A DNA stretch of 64,000 nucleotides from CALUVN01 sp944323595 (GTDB taxonomy: Bacteria; Cyanobacteriota; Vampirovibrionia; Gastranaerophilales; Gastranaerophilaceae), in NCBI GenBank assembly GCA_963931255.1, contig OZ006972.1:806001-870000 (forward strand), read 5' to 3'. Made by a program: the position numbers and the translations under genes. Positions 16,453-30,543 of this stretch are shown here, piece after piece. Each line of letters starts with the position of its first letter. Within the stretch, counting starts at the first letter, position 1. Below the pieces are notes generated by a model. The model did no database searches, was not told where the DNA came from, and saw nothing but the letters and a program-made list of their open reading frames with translations.

Positions 16453-17562
16453 TCAGATTAGAAATTTTCCGTTTTCATAGATTAAAACATCGTCAGCGTA
16501 AATTTTTCCGCCCTGCTTCATATTTTTAATCATATCCCAGTGAAGTCCTGAAACATTTTTTCCGCCGGTTTCAGGATAAGAAGCGCCTGCAGCCATGTGA
16601 ATTGAACCGCCGATTTTTTCATCAAAAAGGATGCTTCCGGTAATTTCCTGAATTTCATCATTTGTACCGATAGCAATTTCACCGATAAAACGTGAACCCT
16701 CATCCATATCAAGCATAGCATTCAAAAAAGCCTGACCGGTTTCAGCTTCAGCTTTCACGATTTTTCCGTTTTCAATCCACAAATGAACGCCTGTTGCAGA
16801 ATTACCGCGGTAATTTTGCGGAAAATCAAAATAGATTTCACCGTTTACAGCATCTTCCACAGGGGATGTAAACACTTCGCCGTCAGGGTAGTTATTCAAA
16901 CCGGAACAGCTAATCCATTTCCGCCCCTCAACTCCGAATGTAATATCCGTTCTGTCACCGGTTATGCGGATTTTTTTAACATTGTTCAGATAATTTGCCC
17001 AGTTTGTTTGTTTTTCATCCAGTTCTTTTAATTTTGCGACAGGATCCTCCAAATCTAAATAGCAGGATTTAAACAGGAATTCCGAATATTCATCAATAGA
17101 CATCTTCGCTTCCTGAGCAAGTGCATGGGTTGGTACATCTGCAATAACCCAGCTGGCATCACCGTCAGCAGAACGTTTCATCAGAATTTCAGAGAGTTGT
17201 TTTGTTGCCTTGCCGCGGCGTGCAAGTTTTTTCAAATCCGCACGCGCCATATTTTTGGTATTCAAAGGCGCACCGATTGAAATAAACTTATCAACCGTTT
17301 CGTACTCAAGTTTAGTAACAGGATCAACATAATCTAACTGTTCATCGGAGGCAAGTTTGATAAATAAATCAGACATATCTTCAATAGAGGTTCTCACAAT
17401 GGCATGAGCACCTTTTTCAATAACTCTTTTGTAGACCGCCTTTACAAGCTCTCTGGCATAAGCGCTTGTTGCACGAATTTGAACCAGATCACCTTTTTGA
17501 ACCTTTGTAGAATAATCTACAAGAACTTCAGCGTATTTATCCCAGACAGTTTTATTCATCAT
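16453..17562 (-). CDS. Peptidase M29 family aminopeptidase
   Basis: A cytoplasmic metal-dependent exopeptidase that trims N-terminal residues. Family hallmarks: TKVQKGDLVQIRA near the start, PDGEVFTSPVEDAVNGEI (first Glu ligand), GEIAIGTN (second Glu), GGSIHMAAGASYPETGG (His) and SGLHWDMIKN (His and Asp). 369 residues agrees with AmpS/PepS enzymes (about 370-410). The start overlaps the end of lpxA by 11 bases, so it is translated from the same message; the functional link is unclear. Confidence 0.88.
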   Translation of the reverse strand: MMNKTVWDKYAEVLVDYSTKVQKGDLVQIRATSAYARELVKAVYKRVIEKGAHAIVRTSIEDMSDLFIKLASDEQLDYVDPVTKLEYETVDKFISIGAPLNTKNMARADLKKLARRGKATKQLSEILMKRSADGDASWVIADVPTHALAQEAKMSIDEYSEFLFKSCYLDLEDPVAKLKELDEKQTNWANYLNNVKKIRITGDRTDITFGVEGRKWISCSGLNNYPDGEVFTSPVEDAVNGEIYFDFPQNYRGNSATGVHLWIENGKIVKAEAETGQAFLNAMLDMDEGSRFIGEIAIGTNDEIQEITGSILFDEKIGGSIHMAAGASYPETGGKNVSGLHWDMIKNMKQGGKIYADDVLIYENGKFLI

Positions 17563-18367
17563 CGCTGCCCTCTAAAGACTGATAGCCGCTTTTATGTGAT
17601 TTCAAAAGCACACCGCGTTTAGAGGTTTTGATAAAATCAATCATTTTTTCAATATATTCATTCATAGGGATTTCCGCTTTAATTTTTTCGATAGCCTGAG
17701 TGGTATTATAATCCTCTGAAATCAAAAGTTTAAAAGCATCATTAACCGCAGTTCTGATTTCTTGCGGAACCCCGCGGCGTTTCATCGCAATAACATTTAA
17801 TCCGCGCGGAACAGGAGGTCTGCCCTCCCCTTTAGAATACGGAAGAATATCCTGACGTGAAGCAGAAAAACCGCTGATTATTGCCATATCACCTATTCTT
17901 ATATTCTGATGGAATACACTCATTCCGCCGACAAATGCGCCGAATCCGACATGTACATGTCCTCCGAGTGTAACAAGATTTGCCAGAATAACCTGATCAG
18001 CAAGTACACAGTTATGAGCAACGTGAGAGCCAACCATCAACAAACATTTATTACCAATTCTAGTAGTAAAATCACCGCATGCAGCACCTCTATGAACAGT
18101 AACATTTTCTTTAATGATAGTATCGTCACCTATAACAACCTTTGTTTCTTCACCCTTATAGCCTAAATCCTGCGGCTCTGAACCAATTGTTGCAAACGGA
18201 GAAATAGTACATCTTTCACCGATTTCGGCAAATTCAATGTGAGCATTTGAAATAACACGGGTTTTGCTGCCGATTTTAACATTCTCACCTATAACAACGT
18301 AAGGTCCGATAATTGCATCATCCGCAATCTGTGCTGACGGGTGGATAATGGCTGTTTTGTCTATCAT
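17552..18367 (-). CDS. lpxA: UDP-N-acetylglucosamine O-acyltransferase (LpxA)
   Basis: It adds a hydroxyacyl chain to UDP-GlcNAc in the first step of lipid A synthesis, so its presence implies an outer membrane. Left-handed beta-helix hexapeptides run from IHPSAQIADDAIIGPYVVIG onward; the catalytic His lies in GSHVAHNCV and the downstream GGHVHVGFGAFVGGMSVFHQ matches LpxA. The end is helical (AMKRRGVPQEIR, then a 60-residue helical tail). Unusual is the FSASRQDILPYSKGEGRPPVPRG segment, longer than in E. coli. Start 18367 follows GGAGAG. Other lpx genes are not in the window. Confidence 0.85.
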   Translation of the reverse strand: MIDKTAIIHPSAQIADDAIIGPYVVIGENVKIGSKTRVISNAHIEFAEIGERCTISPFATIGSEPQDLGYKGEETKVVIGDDTIIKENVTVHRGAACGDFTTRIGNKCLLMVGSHVAHNCVLADQVILANLVTLGGHVHVGFGAFVGGMSVFHQNIRIGDMAIISGFSASRQDILPYSKGEGRPPVPRGLNVIAMKRRGVPQEIRTAVNDAFKLLISEDYNTTQAIEKIKAEIPMNEYIEKMIDFIKTSKRGVLLKSHKSGYQSLEGSDDE

Positions 18368-18581
18368 AATTAGCTCTCCTATATAAAATAACCGATGTTT
18401 CAATTATAGTACAAATTTCAGCCATACTCAATAACTTTATATTATTTTAATAAGGTATAGAAGATGACTCACTCCCGTTCCTGTCACAAAATGTAAATTA
18501 ATACCATCTGTATTAGCAAATTTCTTGTATGTTTTGTTTTATATAAAACAAGTGTGTGATAAGCCAAAAGGATTTTGTGCA

Positions 18582-21470
18582 GTGAAAATTTACCCCTCAA
18601 TACAATTTTTAAATATACAACAGCAAAAAGAACAACCTCAAACCCGAACAAATTCAAATCATAAAGCAGATTACGCAACAGCAAACACTCTTCTGCCTCA
18701 ATTTAACGACTACCTGCTTGCATTTACAGCACGCGTAGATAAAGGCTTAGAAAGATTTTACGACACAAATAAAGACAAAATGCCTCAAACAGTCAGAACT
18801 TATGTAGAAAATCTTGAAGATAAATCTAAGATTACCCCTCTGGAAGCACAAAAAAATGCCTATGAACTTCTTGAAATTTCACAGACAATTGAAGATATAA
18901 AAAGCGCATATCCGGATGAACCTCTTTTTGCCGATTTGATTAACCCTAATCAGTCAAAGGCAAAACGCGGACTTTTAAATTCTGTCAAAGAAAACGAAGA
19001 ACTTCTTGCCCTCGGCAATCAGGGCGTCTTGAAAGATAAATCTAATCTTACTGTTTATCTTGTCAAAAAAATTTTTCTGGAAGACAAGACCATAGAAGAA
19101 ATCAATCAGGATTTAGAAAAAGATTTGGATGAAGACTTTAAAGCGGATTTTAAATTCAAAAACCCTGATTCCCCTTATGTATACGGCTCAACACTTGCAT
19201 CTCTGGGGATTAAAACTCCTAACGCAGAATACCGCCAGTCATTGCGTTACACAAGGGATGGATATTCCGATGCCGTAGGCGATAAAATTTCAGAAAGCCA
19301 GCGCGCATTCTGGGATTCCCTGTCACTGGAAGAAAGAACCGTCCGCAATAAAAAATCCGTAGAACAATTTGAAAACTGGTGGAATTCAATGACAAGAAAT
19401 CAAATTCTTGAAATGATAGCAGAGCAGACCACAGAACTTGAAATGCTAAAAGCATTCAAAAAATTCCGCAGAGATACTGAAAAAACTACAAGTACATCCG
19501 AACAAAAAAATAAAGTTGATGGAGAAGAAAATACAGAAAAACCGAGAAAACATAACCGTATAGGCTCTAATAAACTTAAACAGGACGAATTATTTATAAA
19601 ATGGGCATCAAATAATCTTAAAATATATATGGCAAATCTAACGGAAGCCGAAAAAGATTCTCTTCACATAAAACGAATGCAGCGTCTCTCATCCCGCTGG
19701 GCAAAAATGACGCCTGCAGAAAGAACAGATTACATCTCAAAAATGAAATCAGGCTCCGAACCTCTCCGCTACACAATGATAGATGCGTGGAATCATAGTT
19801 CTGATTTAATAAAAGACCTGTCACTACATTTAAAACAAAATCAAATATACAAACCCGCAGACTTGTTATATTCATCAACAGAATTCAGCGAGTTCCAATC
19901 ACGTGTGATGACCGAATTCTGGGAAAACCATCCTGACCATGCAGAAAAACTCGGTGCCAATATTATCAAATCCCAACAAAAAATTCAAAGCGCAATCCAG
20001 AATGGAACCTTTGAAGAGCTGAAAAAACAGATTATGCGTGACAAAAATCAGCGCATAAAAGAAATGGAAAAATTCAAACAATCCATCACTGTTGATAAAA
20101 ATGCAGCACAGACAGAAGAAATACCCGAATATTTCAAAGAATTTAAAAACGCATATTACCACGCAGTCGGTGCGCAATTGAAAAATCTTCCACAAAAATA
20201 CGTTACAGACTACTTCCGCGCCATCCAAAACGGCTATACACAGGCAGAACTTGAAGCGTGGACAAGAAATCTTAACGGGGAACCACAGCAGGCAGGTGAC
20301 AGAGAATTACTGGAACACATAAGAACGTCAGAACCCGAAGACGGGCAGAAGATTAACCGTGCACTTGAAGCTGCAGGCGCAGATACGCTTTATGCCTGCA
20401 CTCGCAATCCGGAGGTATACCTGTTCTCTCATTCAGACGTAAAAGTTGCACTCCAACAAATTGCAAGAGGTGAACCTGTCATAAAAATCGGCTCTCATAA
20501 ACTTGACCGCATGTTTGAAATGCCGCTTATTAAAAATCGTATTGACTCAACTCGGATTAATATGCTGTACAGTCAGTATATGGAATCTCTTGACAGCAAA
20601 TCTCTTGATAACATTATTGATACTTTCTTCGTTGTCAGAGATGACAATCTTGATACCAAAATAGAACTTTCAAAGTATCTTAATACATACGGCAAATCTC
20701 TCAACATCATATTCTCTGATAAAAGTGCCTACTCTAAAGAAATAAAAGCAGCAATGTATGAAAAACTTATGACCAATATGCCGTCTAAGTTATACAACGA
20801 TGTGTACAGCGTGTTCTCCAATACAGAAGATCCTTTCAAAAGAGAAGAAGAAATTAAACACGTAAAATATGCATTCTCTAAAAGATATGACTTTGTACCC
20901 GCCTTATATATGAATGATTATATGAATGAATTAGGAAAAAAATTCCGTTCCCCAAAAGAATCAATATCCACTGATGAATTCATAAAGCTTTGCTGCCAGA
21001 AACGCAAAGACCCGAAAGCCAGAGGAAAAATTGCAATATTGCAGAAAAACGAATTTTCAATGTCAAACAGAATGAGAACACTCGCAATGGAAGAAGCACT
21101 GGCTGATGCTTTATATGAGGCAACAGGAAATATTGATGTATACACACTTTCATTTGAAGAACTCTGTGAGAATATAGAACTTTTTAATCTTGTGAAGAAG
21201 TTCCCGTCAGAAAAAAGAACTTTCATTTCACAAACCACAGGGAAAGAAATGGAATTAACAGCCGGTAAAAAAATTAATTTGAATAATCTTCAAAAAAACT
21301 ACCTTGAATATATAAACGAAATAGTAGACTGGATAAATGAAGATGTAAAAGCATCAGGTTACGGCAAAGCAGAAGACCTGCTCTACATCCTGAATCCTGA
21401 TGAAAATATGCCGGAAAAAGATGCAGCCGTAATGGAAAGAATAAAATTATACGGACTTAATCTTCAATAA
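18582..21470 (+). CDS. Large unknown protein (about 963 aa)
   Basis: No family is recognised. The product is soluble-looking, helical and charged. Two segments resemble each other: AFWDSLSLEERTVRNKKSVE and RWAKMTPAERTDYISKMKSG, each a W-x-x-(L/M)-(S/T)-x-x-ER pattern followed by a further conserved Trp (NWWNSM, DAWNHS), which suggests a repeated small domain. A basic, Asn/Glu-rich linker (EKTTSTSEQKNKVDGEENTEK) lies near residue 320. I chose GTG at 18582 because AAAAGGA is 10 bases upstream; a TTG-type start at 18525 has none. No signal peptide. The next gene begins 7 bases downstream. Confidence 0.6.
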   Translation: MKIYPSIQFLNIQQQKEQPQTRTNSNHKADYATANTLLPQFNDYLLAFTARVDKGLERFYDTNKDKMPQTVRTYVENLEDKSKITPLEAQKNAYELLEISQTIEDIKSAYPDEPLFADLINPNQSKAKRGLLNSVKENEELLALGNQGVLKDKSNLTVYLVKKIFLEDKTIEEINQDLEKDLDEDFKADFKFKNPDSPYVYGSTLASLGIKTPNAEYRQSLRYTRDGYSDAVGDKISESQRAFWDSLSLEERTVRNKKSVEQFENWWNSMTRNQILEMIAEQTTELEMLKAFKKFRRDTEKTTSTSEQKNKVDGEENTEKPRKHNRIGSNKLKQDELFIKWASNNLKIYMANLTEAEKDSLHIKRMQRLSSRWAKMTPAERTDYISKMKSGSEPLRYTMIDAWNHSSDLIKDLSLHLKQNQIYKPADLLYSSTEFSEFQSRVMTEFWENHPDHAEKLGANIIKSQQKIQSAIQNGTFEELKKQIMRDKNQRIKEMEKFKQSITVDKNAAQTEEIPEYFKEFKNAYYHAVGAQLKNLPQKYVTDYFRAIQNGYTQAELEAWTRNLNGEPQQAGDRELLEHIRTSEPEDGQKINRALEAAGADTLYACTRNPEVYLFSHSDVKVALQQIARGEPVIKIGSHKLDRMFEMPLIKNRIDSTRINMLYSQYMESLDSKSLDNIIDTFFVVRDDNLDTKIELSKYLNTYGKSLNIIFSDKSAYSKEIKAAMYEKLMTNMPSKLYNDVYSVFSNTEDPFKREEEIKHVKYAFSKRYDFVPALYMNDYMNELGKKFRSPKESISTDEFIKLCCQKRKDPKARGKIAILQKNEFSMSNRMRTLAMEEALADALYEATGNIDVYTLSFEELCENIELFNLVKKFPSEKRTFISQTTGKEMELTAGKKINLNNLQKNYLEYINEIVDWINEDVKASGYGKAEDLLYILNPDENMPEKDAAVMERIKLYGLNLQ

Positions 21471-21477
21471 AAAAACT

Positions 21478-22104
21478 ATGAAAATAACTGACAATAACCA
21501 GACAACATTCGGCGCAATACACATTGCAAACGCCAGAAACATAACTAAAAACATCCAAACTGACCTGCAAATATATAAAATAACAAAATCCGACAGGGAA
21601 TTTTTAGATGAACTCCGTTCCACAATAAAAATGGAAGAACTCATGCCAAATATTCCGCAATATAAACTGGATGTCTGGCAAGAACTATTCAATATTGCGA
21701 CATATGGCGTTCTGGATACAAATAAAACAGGGTTAATGATAACCAATAATAAAAAGCCCTGCGGGTTAATGGCATTTTCGCCGTCACATCTTGATATAAT
21801 ATGCACATGGCCGGTTGAAACAGGGAAAAAAGTACCTTATGCAGGGACAGTATTAATGAAAACCATGTTTGAAGAATTTTTGAAAGGAAAAAATAACTTT
21901 CTGGAGCTGAACGCAGTAACAAACGGACCATTCTGCAATGTTGCGAAATTTATGCGGCTCGGCTTCTGGCAGCGTGGCGGCGAAAACTATATTACAGCCA
22001 TGCGGACATCCAGAGCAAAAATTATAGAAACACTAAAACATCTTAACGAAAAAATTACAACAAGAGAAATAGAGTCGGAAACTGTAAACCTGTTTAACCT
22101 ATAA
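21478..22104 (+). CDS. GNAT-like putative acetyltransferase
   Basis: 208 residues. The middle looks like an N-acetyltransferase fold: GLMAFSPSHLDIICTWPVET (strand pair), then YAGTVLMKTMFEEFLKG as the helix of motif A, although the Q/RxxGxG/A loop is weak (KKVPYAGTV), and FLELNAVTNGPFCNVAKFMRLGFWQRG as motif B, ending with the typical LGF. The N terminus TDNNQTTFGAIHIANARN is a short extension. It is cotranscribed with the 963-aa gene. The weak acetyl-CoA loop leaves open an inactive or divergent member. Confidence 0.55.
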   Translation: MKITDNNQTTFGAIHIANARNITKNIQTDLQIYKITKSDREFLDELRSTIKMEELMPNIPQYKLDVWQELFNIATYGVLDTNKTGLMITNNKKPCGLMAFSPSHLDIICTWPVETGKKVPYAGTVLMKTMFEEFLKGKNNFLELNAVTNGPFCNVAKFMRLGFWQRGGENYITAMRTSRAKIIETLKHLNEKITTREIESETVNLFNL

Positions 22105-22140
22105 AACCACCACAATCACTTAATAAACAAAAATCAGAAA

Positions 22141-22283
22141 GAGTAATTATTTTCGGAACACGCTTCCGCCCTCTCACGCTATTGTCCTCAAATAATTGCG
22201 CTTTCTGGGTTTAGAAGCTGCCGAACAAAACCTGACTAAATGTCTGGTTTTGTGAGAGGGGGTGGTTTCCTCTTTTCTACATT
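22141..22283. other. Structured intergenic element of unknown type
   Basis: CCCTCTCAC (22169-22177) pairs with GTGAGAGGG (22252-22260) and encloses a CAAAACC/GGTTTTG hairpin (22226-22252) and a GCTTxCT/AGAAGC hairpin (22200-22218). No coding sense. It lies between the GNAT-like gene and the rRNA terminator, in either orientation. Confidence 0.45.
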
Positions 22284-22319
22284 AAAAAAGACCTTAAATT
22301 GAATTATCAATCTAAGGTC
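22284..22319 (-). terminator. Terminator of the rRNA operon
   Basis: On the minus strand GACCTTAGATTG (22319-22308) pairs with CAATTTAAGGTC (22301-22290) apart from one mismatch or wobble, then TTTTTT. It is placed 13 bases after the 5S end. Confidence 0.85.
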
Positions 22320-22331
22320 GCAAATTTAGGT

Positions 22332-22446
22332 GCTGGCAACGAGCTATCTTCCCAGGCGGTGGCCCGCCAAGTATTTTCACCGATGTGAGTCTTTACGACC
22401 GTGTTCGGGATGGGTACGGGTGGTTTCCTCACTCTTGGTCACCAGC
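22332..22446 (-). rRNA. rrf: 5S ribosomal RNA
   Basis: The closing stem GCTGG.../...GCCAGC pairs at both ends. The conserved CCCATCCCGAACACGG loop (plus strand CCGTGTTCGGGATGGG at about 22399-22414) is intact. About 115 nt. Ends are set from the stem and may be off by a few bases. Confidence 0.9.
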
Positions 22447-22660
22447 GAATTCTTTTAGCCTACGCTGGAAATTGCATAATTGTTATAAGCTACGCTTTCA
22501 TCAATTTCCTGTCCTTTTAACCATTGCTTCCAAATTATTGACGCGTCGTAATTCTTCACTCCGCTTCATTCCTGCTCTGCAGTCTTTCCGCTCCGCCGAA
22601 TTCCTCCGGCGGACGAACTCGCTCGCTTGCGCTCGCTCCGTTCTGGTCAAAATTTGTTAG
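22447..22660 (-). other. 23S-5S spacer
   Basis: About 214 bases with no gene. It contains a CCGCCGGAGGAATTCGGCGG hairpin (near 22596) and a purine/GAGCG-rich stretch (CGCTCGCTTGCGCTCGC on the plus strand), probably part of the processing stem for 23S. No tRNA is seen. Confidence 0.6.
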
Positions 22661-25664
<3,004 letters not shown>

Positions 25665-26057
25665 TATTGTATTGTCCTCTTTCGATTTCAATACCTTTAG
25701 TTCATTGATGATTACGTATATATTATTTTAGATAACAGTTTTCTTGTTTCTCTATATCTAATATATCGCTTATAACCTTATGCAATTTTCAATGTACAGT
25801 TCCGGTCGTACACCGGAAACAAAATAGTCTGAAAACAACTTATTGATCCCTGGTCTCCAATATAAAGTTAAATGATAGGTCAAATCTTTATATCTTCTTT
25901 GACCTCGACCTGGAAACTGTTTCTCGTAAATCCAAAACTCTTGGATTATTTCCGCTCAGAAAGTTCGGTACTTCGCTTCTTAAATCCTTACGGATTTCTT
26001 TCGCTCCGCTAACTTTCTTCGCATGCGCGTTATCACGCACGAAAAAATCCGCTCCCT
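25665..26057 (-). other. 16S-23S spacer without tRNA genes
   Basis: About 393 bases. I searched for tRNA-Ile and tRNA-Ala hallmarks (GGTTCGAATCC-like T arms and acceptor stems) and found none. The part next to 16S (26005-26050) is GC-rich with GCATGCGCG and AACTTTCTTCGC segments that likely pair with the 16S leader for RNase III cleavage. Confidence 0.6.
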
Positions 26058-27580
<1,523 letters not shown>

Positions 27581-27811
27581 CAGAAAGTTTTTATTTCCTT
27601 TGTCCTATATCTCTATAGAACGCTCGAACTCTTTTCGTTGTCCCTATCTTTTCTCTCAGAATCAACAAGTTTATCGTTTTCAGCTATTCTGTTTTCAATG
27701 TGCGTTCGCTATTTGCCGCCAGAGATAAAAACCTTATTCTTATTGTCATAAAGTCCAGAAGTCTCTTTTGGGGCTCCAGCATAGTGCAATTCGGTTTTCA
27801 CCGTAATTATC
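27581..27811 (-). other. rRNA operon leader
   Basis: About 230 bases of transcribed leader between the promoter and 16S, with no coding sense. CTATATCTCTATAGAACGC and the box-A-like region near 27660 may take part in antitermination and processing, but no exact nut motif could be confirmed. The next 160 bases beyond the promoter (27840-28000) are AT-rich and empty. Confidence 0.45.
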
Positions 27812-27839
27812 ATCTTAGTACATAAATTTTTCTTGTCAA
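27812..27839 (-). promoter_or_regulatory. rRNA operon promoter
   Basis: On the minus strand TTGACA (27839-27834), a 16-base spacer and TAAGAT (27817-27812). The -35 box is consensus. Only this promoter is evident; no UP-element beyond the general A/T content upstream could be judged. Confidence 0.65.
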
Positions 27840-28000
27840 GTAGTTTTTTAAAATATTTTTTAAGAAAACTTTTTTATTCAAGATCCCTAAGATTTCATTG
27901 CGTTTCCGCATGGAATATTTTAAATCGAAAGATTTTAAATTTCAAGTCTTTTATTTATTTTTTTTAACATGTTTTAACAATTCCGGAAATGTATGCTGCA

Positions 28001-29413
28001 TCAAAACTGGAAGTACAAAAATTCGCTTATTTTACTTAGTTGAAGTATTGATATTATCAGTAGTGAAAATGTTAGTACTCCGCATATCAGATCAGGTTTT
28101 ACACGTTTTGATAATTCATTTGAATTCGGCAGGCAAAGCAGAATAATAGCACCTGCCAACAACAGTATGCTCAATTTAAGTTCACCGTTTTGGAATACAA
28201 AGCGTAGTTTATCAATAATTACAGGTGCAAATCCGTTCATGCCGACCATTGATTTTAGTATATCAACAGCTCTTGATACGTCTTTTGCACGGAAAAATAC
28301 CCATGCCAAATTCACAAACAAAAAGGTTAACAACACTGCCAGCCACTGTGGAAGAGGCTGTATGTACTTTTTATACAGACGATTAACGCAGCCAGCCAAA
28401 CCATGTACAGCTCCCCAGATTATGAATGTCCAGTTTGCACCATGCCAGATTCCGCCAATTAAAAATGTCAGGAAAACATTTCTGTATGTTTTTAAATCCC
28501 CGAGTCTATTTCCTCCGAGTGGAATATAGATATAATCTCTCAAAAATCTGGAAAGTGTTATATGCCATCTTCTCCAGAAGTCTTGAACACTGTCAGCTTT
28601 GTATGGAGAATTAAAGTTTTGTGGAAGCAGGATATTAAACATATATCCTAACCCGACTGCCATATCGCAATAGCCCGAAAAATCAAAGTACAGCTGGAAT
28701 GTATAACTCAAAGATGCAAGCCAGCTTTCTAAAAATGTTAAATACGCAGAGATATCAAAAGTTGCATGAACAAAGGGTGAGAAATAATCCGCTATCATGA
28801 CTTTCTTAAAAAGTCCAACTGCAAGAAAGAATAGTCCTATTGTAATGTTTTTATGATTTATAAAACGATTTTTCAAACGTGCAAACTGCGGCATCATTTC
28901 TTGATGATGGACAATTGGTCCCGCTATCAGCTGAGGGAAAAATGTTACAAAAAGTGCGTACGTCAAAAAATCGTATTCTTTTGTTAAACCTTTGTAACTA
29001 TCTACAACATAAGCTATCTGCTGGAATGTAAAAAAACTTATTCCAAGGGGCAGCATTATATTCATATAATTAAAATCAGAATGAAAGAGAGCATTTATAT
29101 TCTGTATCAAAAAATCAAAATACTTGTAATACCCGAGCAAAGCTACGTTCAGCGCAATCCCGCCAAGCATGACCAGTTTGCGGTTTATTTTTAATTTTTC
29201 GTTGGAAAGCGTTGTCCCCAGAGTGTAGTTAAATATCATGGAAAGCAAAATCAACGGCAGATAATCAATTTTCCAGTATGAATAAAATGCCAGAGAAGCT
29301 ATTACAAGCCAGCCGGTTGCCATTGTCACAAGTTTTAGCTTATTCAATGCAAAATATACAAAAAATGTTACCGGTAAAAATATAAATAAAAATTCTACTG
29401 AATTAAATAGCAT
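28001..29413 (-). CDS. MBOAT-family O-acyltransferase (AlgI-like)
   Basis: 470 residues with about ten membrane helices. The invariant histidine motif GGIWHGANWTFIIWG is present near residue 320, the earlier SYTFQLYFDFSGYCDMAVGLGYMFNI and QDFWRRWHITLSRFLRDYIYIPLGGNRLG blocks are diagnostic of AlgI/DltB/PatA-type acyl transferases. It transfers acyl groups across the membrane onto a surface polymer. The partner gene upstream (29417) is a secreted-type SGNH protein, as in DltB-DltD and AlgI-AlgJ/X pairs. The polymer is unknown. Confidence 0.92.
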   Translation of the reverse strand: MLFNSVEFLFIFLPVTFFVYFALNKLKLVTMATGWLVIASLAFYSYWKIDYLPLILLSMIFNYTLGTTLSNEKLKINRKLVMLGGIALNVALLGYYKYFDFLIQNINALFHSDFNYMNIMLPLGISFFTFQQIAYVVDSYKGLTKEYDFLTYALFVTFFPQLIAGPIVHHQEMMPQFARLKNRFINHKNITIGLFFLAVGLFKKVMIADYFSPFVHATFDISAYLTFLESWLASLSYTFQLYFDFSGYCDMAVGLGYMFNILLPQNFNSPYKADSVQDFWRRWHITLSRFLRDYIYIPLGGNRLGDLKTYRNVFLTFLIGGIWHGANWTFIIWGAVHGLAGCVNRLYKKYIQPLPQWLAVLLTFLFVNLAWVFFRAKDVSRAVDILKSMVGMNGFAPVIIDKLRFVFQNGELKLSILLLAGAIILLCLPNSNELSKRVKPDLICGVLTFSLLIISILQLSKISEFLYFQF

Positions 29414-29416
29414 GCC

Positions 29417-30523
29417 TTATCCTCTTTTAAGCCCGTTCTCTCTTATCCGACGAACTCTTTCTACCAGCTGTGGATTTTCTTTTTCCCATTTTTCCAGTTC
29501 TCTGCGGTGCTGTTTGTTTAATACATCAACATTGTCTTCCCGCACAAGATAGCCATAGCCGCCTTTGTCCAAAAATATTTTGTCCAGAATTTTCTCGCCT
29601 AAAAGATATGTGCAGTGTGACGCCTCAAAGAAATATTGCATATCCGGAGTAATCTCTTCGTTTGAATATTCTGACGGATAATAAAAATCGTAAAACGGCT
29701 GGATTTTGGCTAATTCTTTTTTGAAAATTTCTACCTTATCCCACGCGCCGTTCTGGTTTACAACCTCATAAACCGTTGTGTGCATCGGCTGGAGGCAGAG
29801 TACAACATTTACGCCTTGTTTGTTCAAATCTTTTATCAACAATTTCAGCAACGACAAATCCGGCGCGGACGCATAACCTTTGCCGGTATTTTTGTATTGA
29901 TTTATTGTCTCATCAAATTTATAATCTATATTTTTGTTATGATAAACAGCCATCACGCCATTTTGGAGATAGCGTTTGTATTCTTTTCTGTTGTGCCCGA
30001 AGCTTTTCATCAATGTTTTAAAAGAAGCTGAAAGCGCGTCGCCGGACAACAAAACCGATGCATAATTGTGGAGTCCGTCTCTGTCATAATTTTCAAGGCT
30101 TGAGGTGTCACTTTCTTTCAGGCTGTACGAAAAATCAAAATCTACCTCCAGCAGAACAGTTTTTATATCGGGATGGTGCTTCAAGGCTTTGTAAATCATA
30201 TATTTCTGCTCGGAAAAATTCGATTTTTCAAACGCTAAATTTGCTGCTCTTTTGCCTGTAATCTTTTGGTAATAATCTTCCGGAAGTGAAAAATCCACCC
30301 TTGATGTGCCGATAAAAATTGTGTCACAATCTTTTATACTGCGCAAGGCAACCTGTTTGGTTAATCTTTCCTGACGTTTCAGCGCAGGACGGACACGGTT
30401 CAGAACGCTCTGGTTCTGCGGGAATACATTAAAAGGATTCACAAAATAGTTTAAAACTGCAGAAAATACCAACACTCCCAACAATACAGATAAAATTCTT
30501 ATATTATATTTTTTGTAATCCAC
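29417..30523 (-). CDS. Membrane-anchored SGNH-like partner of the MBOAT protein
   Basis: 368 residues. One N-terminal membrane helix (ILSVLLGVLVFSAVLNYFV) anchors an outward-facing domain. The nucleophile block DTIFIGTSRVDFSL (GxSR in place of GDSL) is near residue 70 and VVLCLQPMHTTVYE is a further strand; a C-terminal DxxH dyad could be DMQYFFEASHCTY. It ends 4 bases before the MBOAT start. Similar pairs carry acyl groups to exopolysaccharide or cell-wall sugars. The SGNH fold call is by motif only. Confidence 0.65.
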   Translation of the reverse strand: MDYKKYNIRILSVLLGVLVFSAVLNYFVNPFNVFPQNQSVLNRVRPALKRQERLTKQVALRSIKDCDTIFIGTSRVDFSLPEDYYQKITGKRAANLAFEKSNFSEQKYMIYKALKHHPDIKTVLLEVDFDFSYSLKESDTSSLENYDRDGLHNYASVLLSGDALSASFKTLMKSFGHNRKEYKRYLQNGVMAVYHNKNIDYKFDETINQYKNTGKGYASAPDLSLLKLLIKDLNKQGVNVVLCLQPMHTTVYEVVNQNGAWDKVEIFKKELAKIQPFYDFYYPSEYSNEEITPDMQYFFEASHCTYLLGEKILDKIFLDKGGYGYLVREDNVDVLNKQHRRELEKWEKENPQLVERVRRIRENGLKRG

Positions 30524-30543
30524 TTATCCCCCGCAAATTGTTT

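Noticed and set aside
25665..26057. tRNA genes in the rRNA spacer
   Set aside because: No T-arm or acceptor-stem pattern was found.
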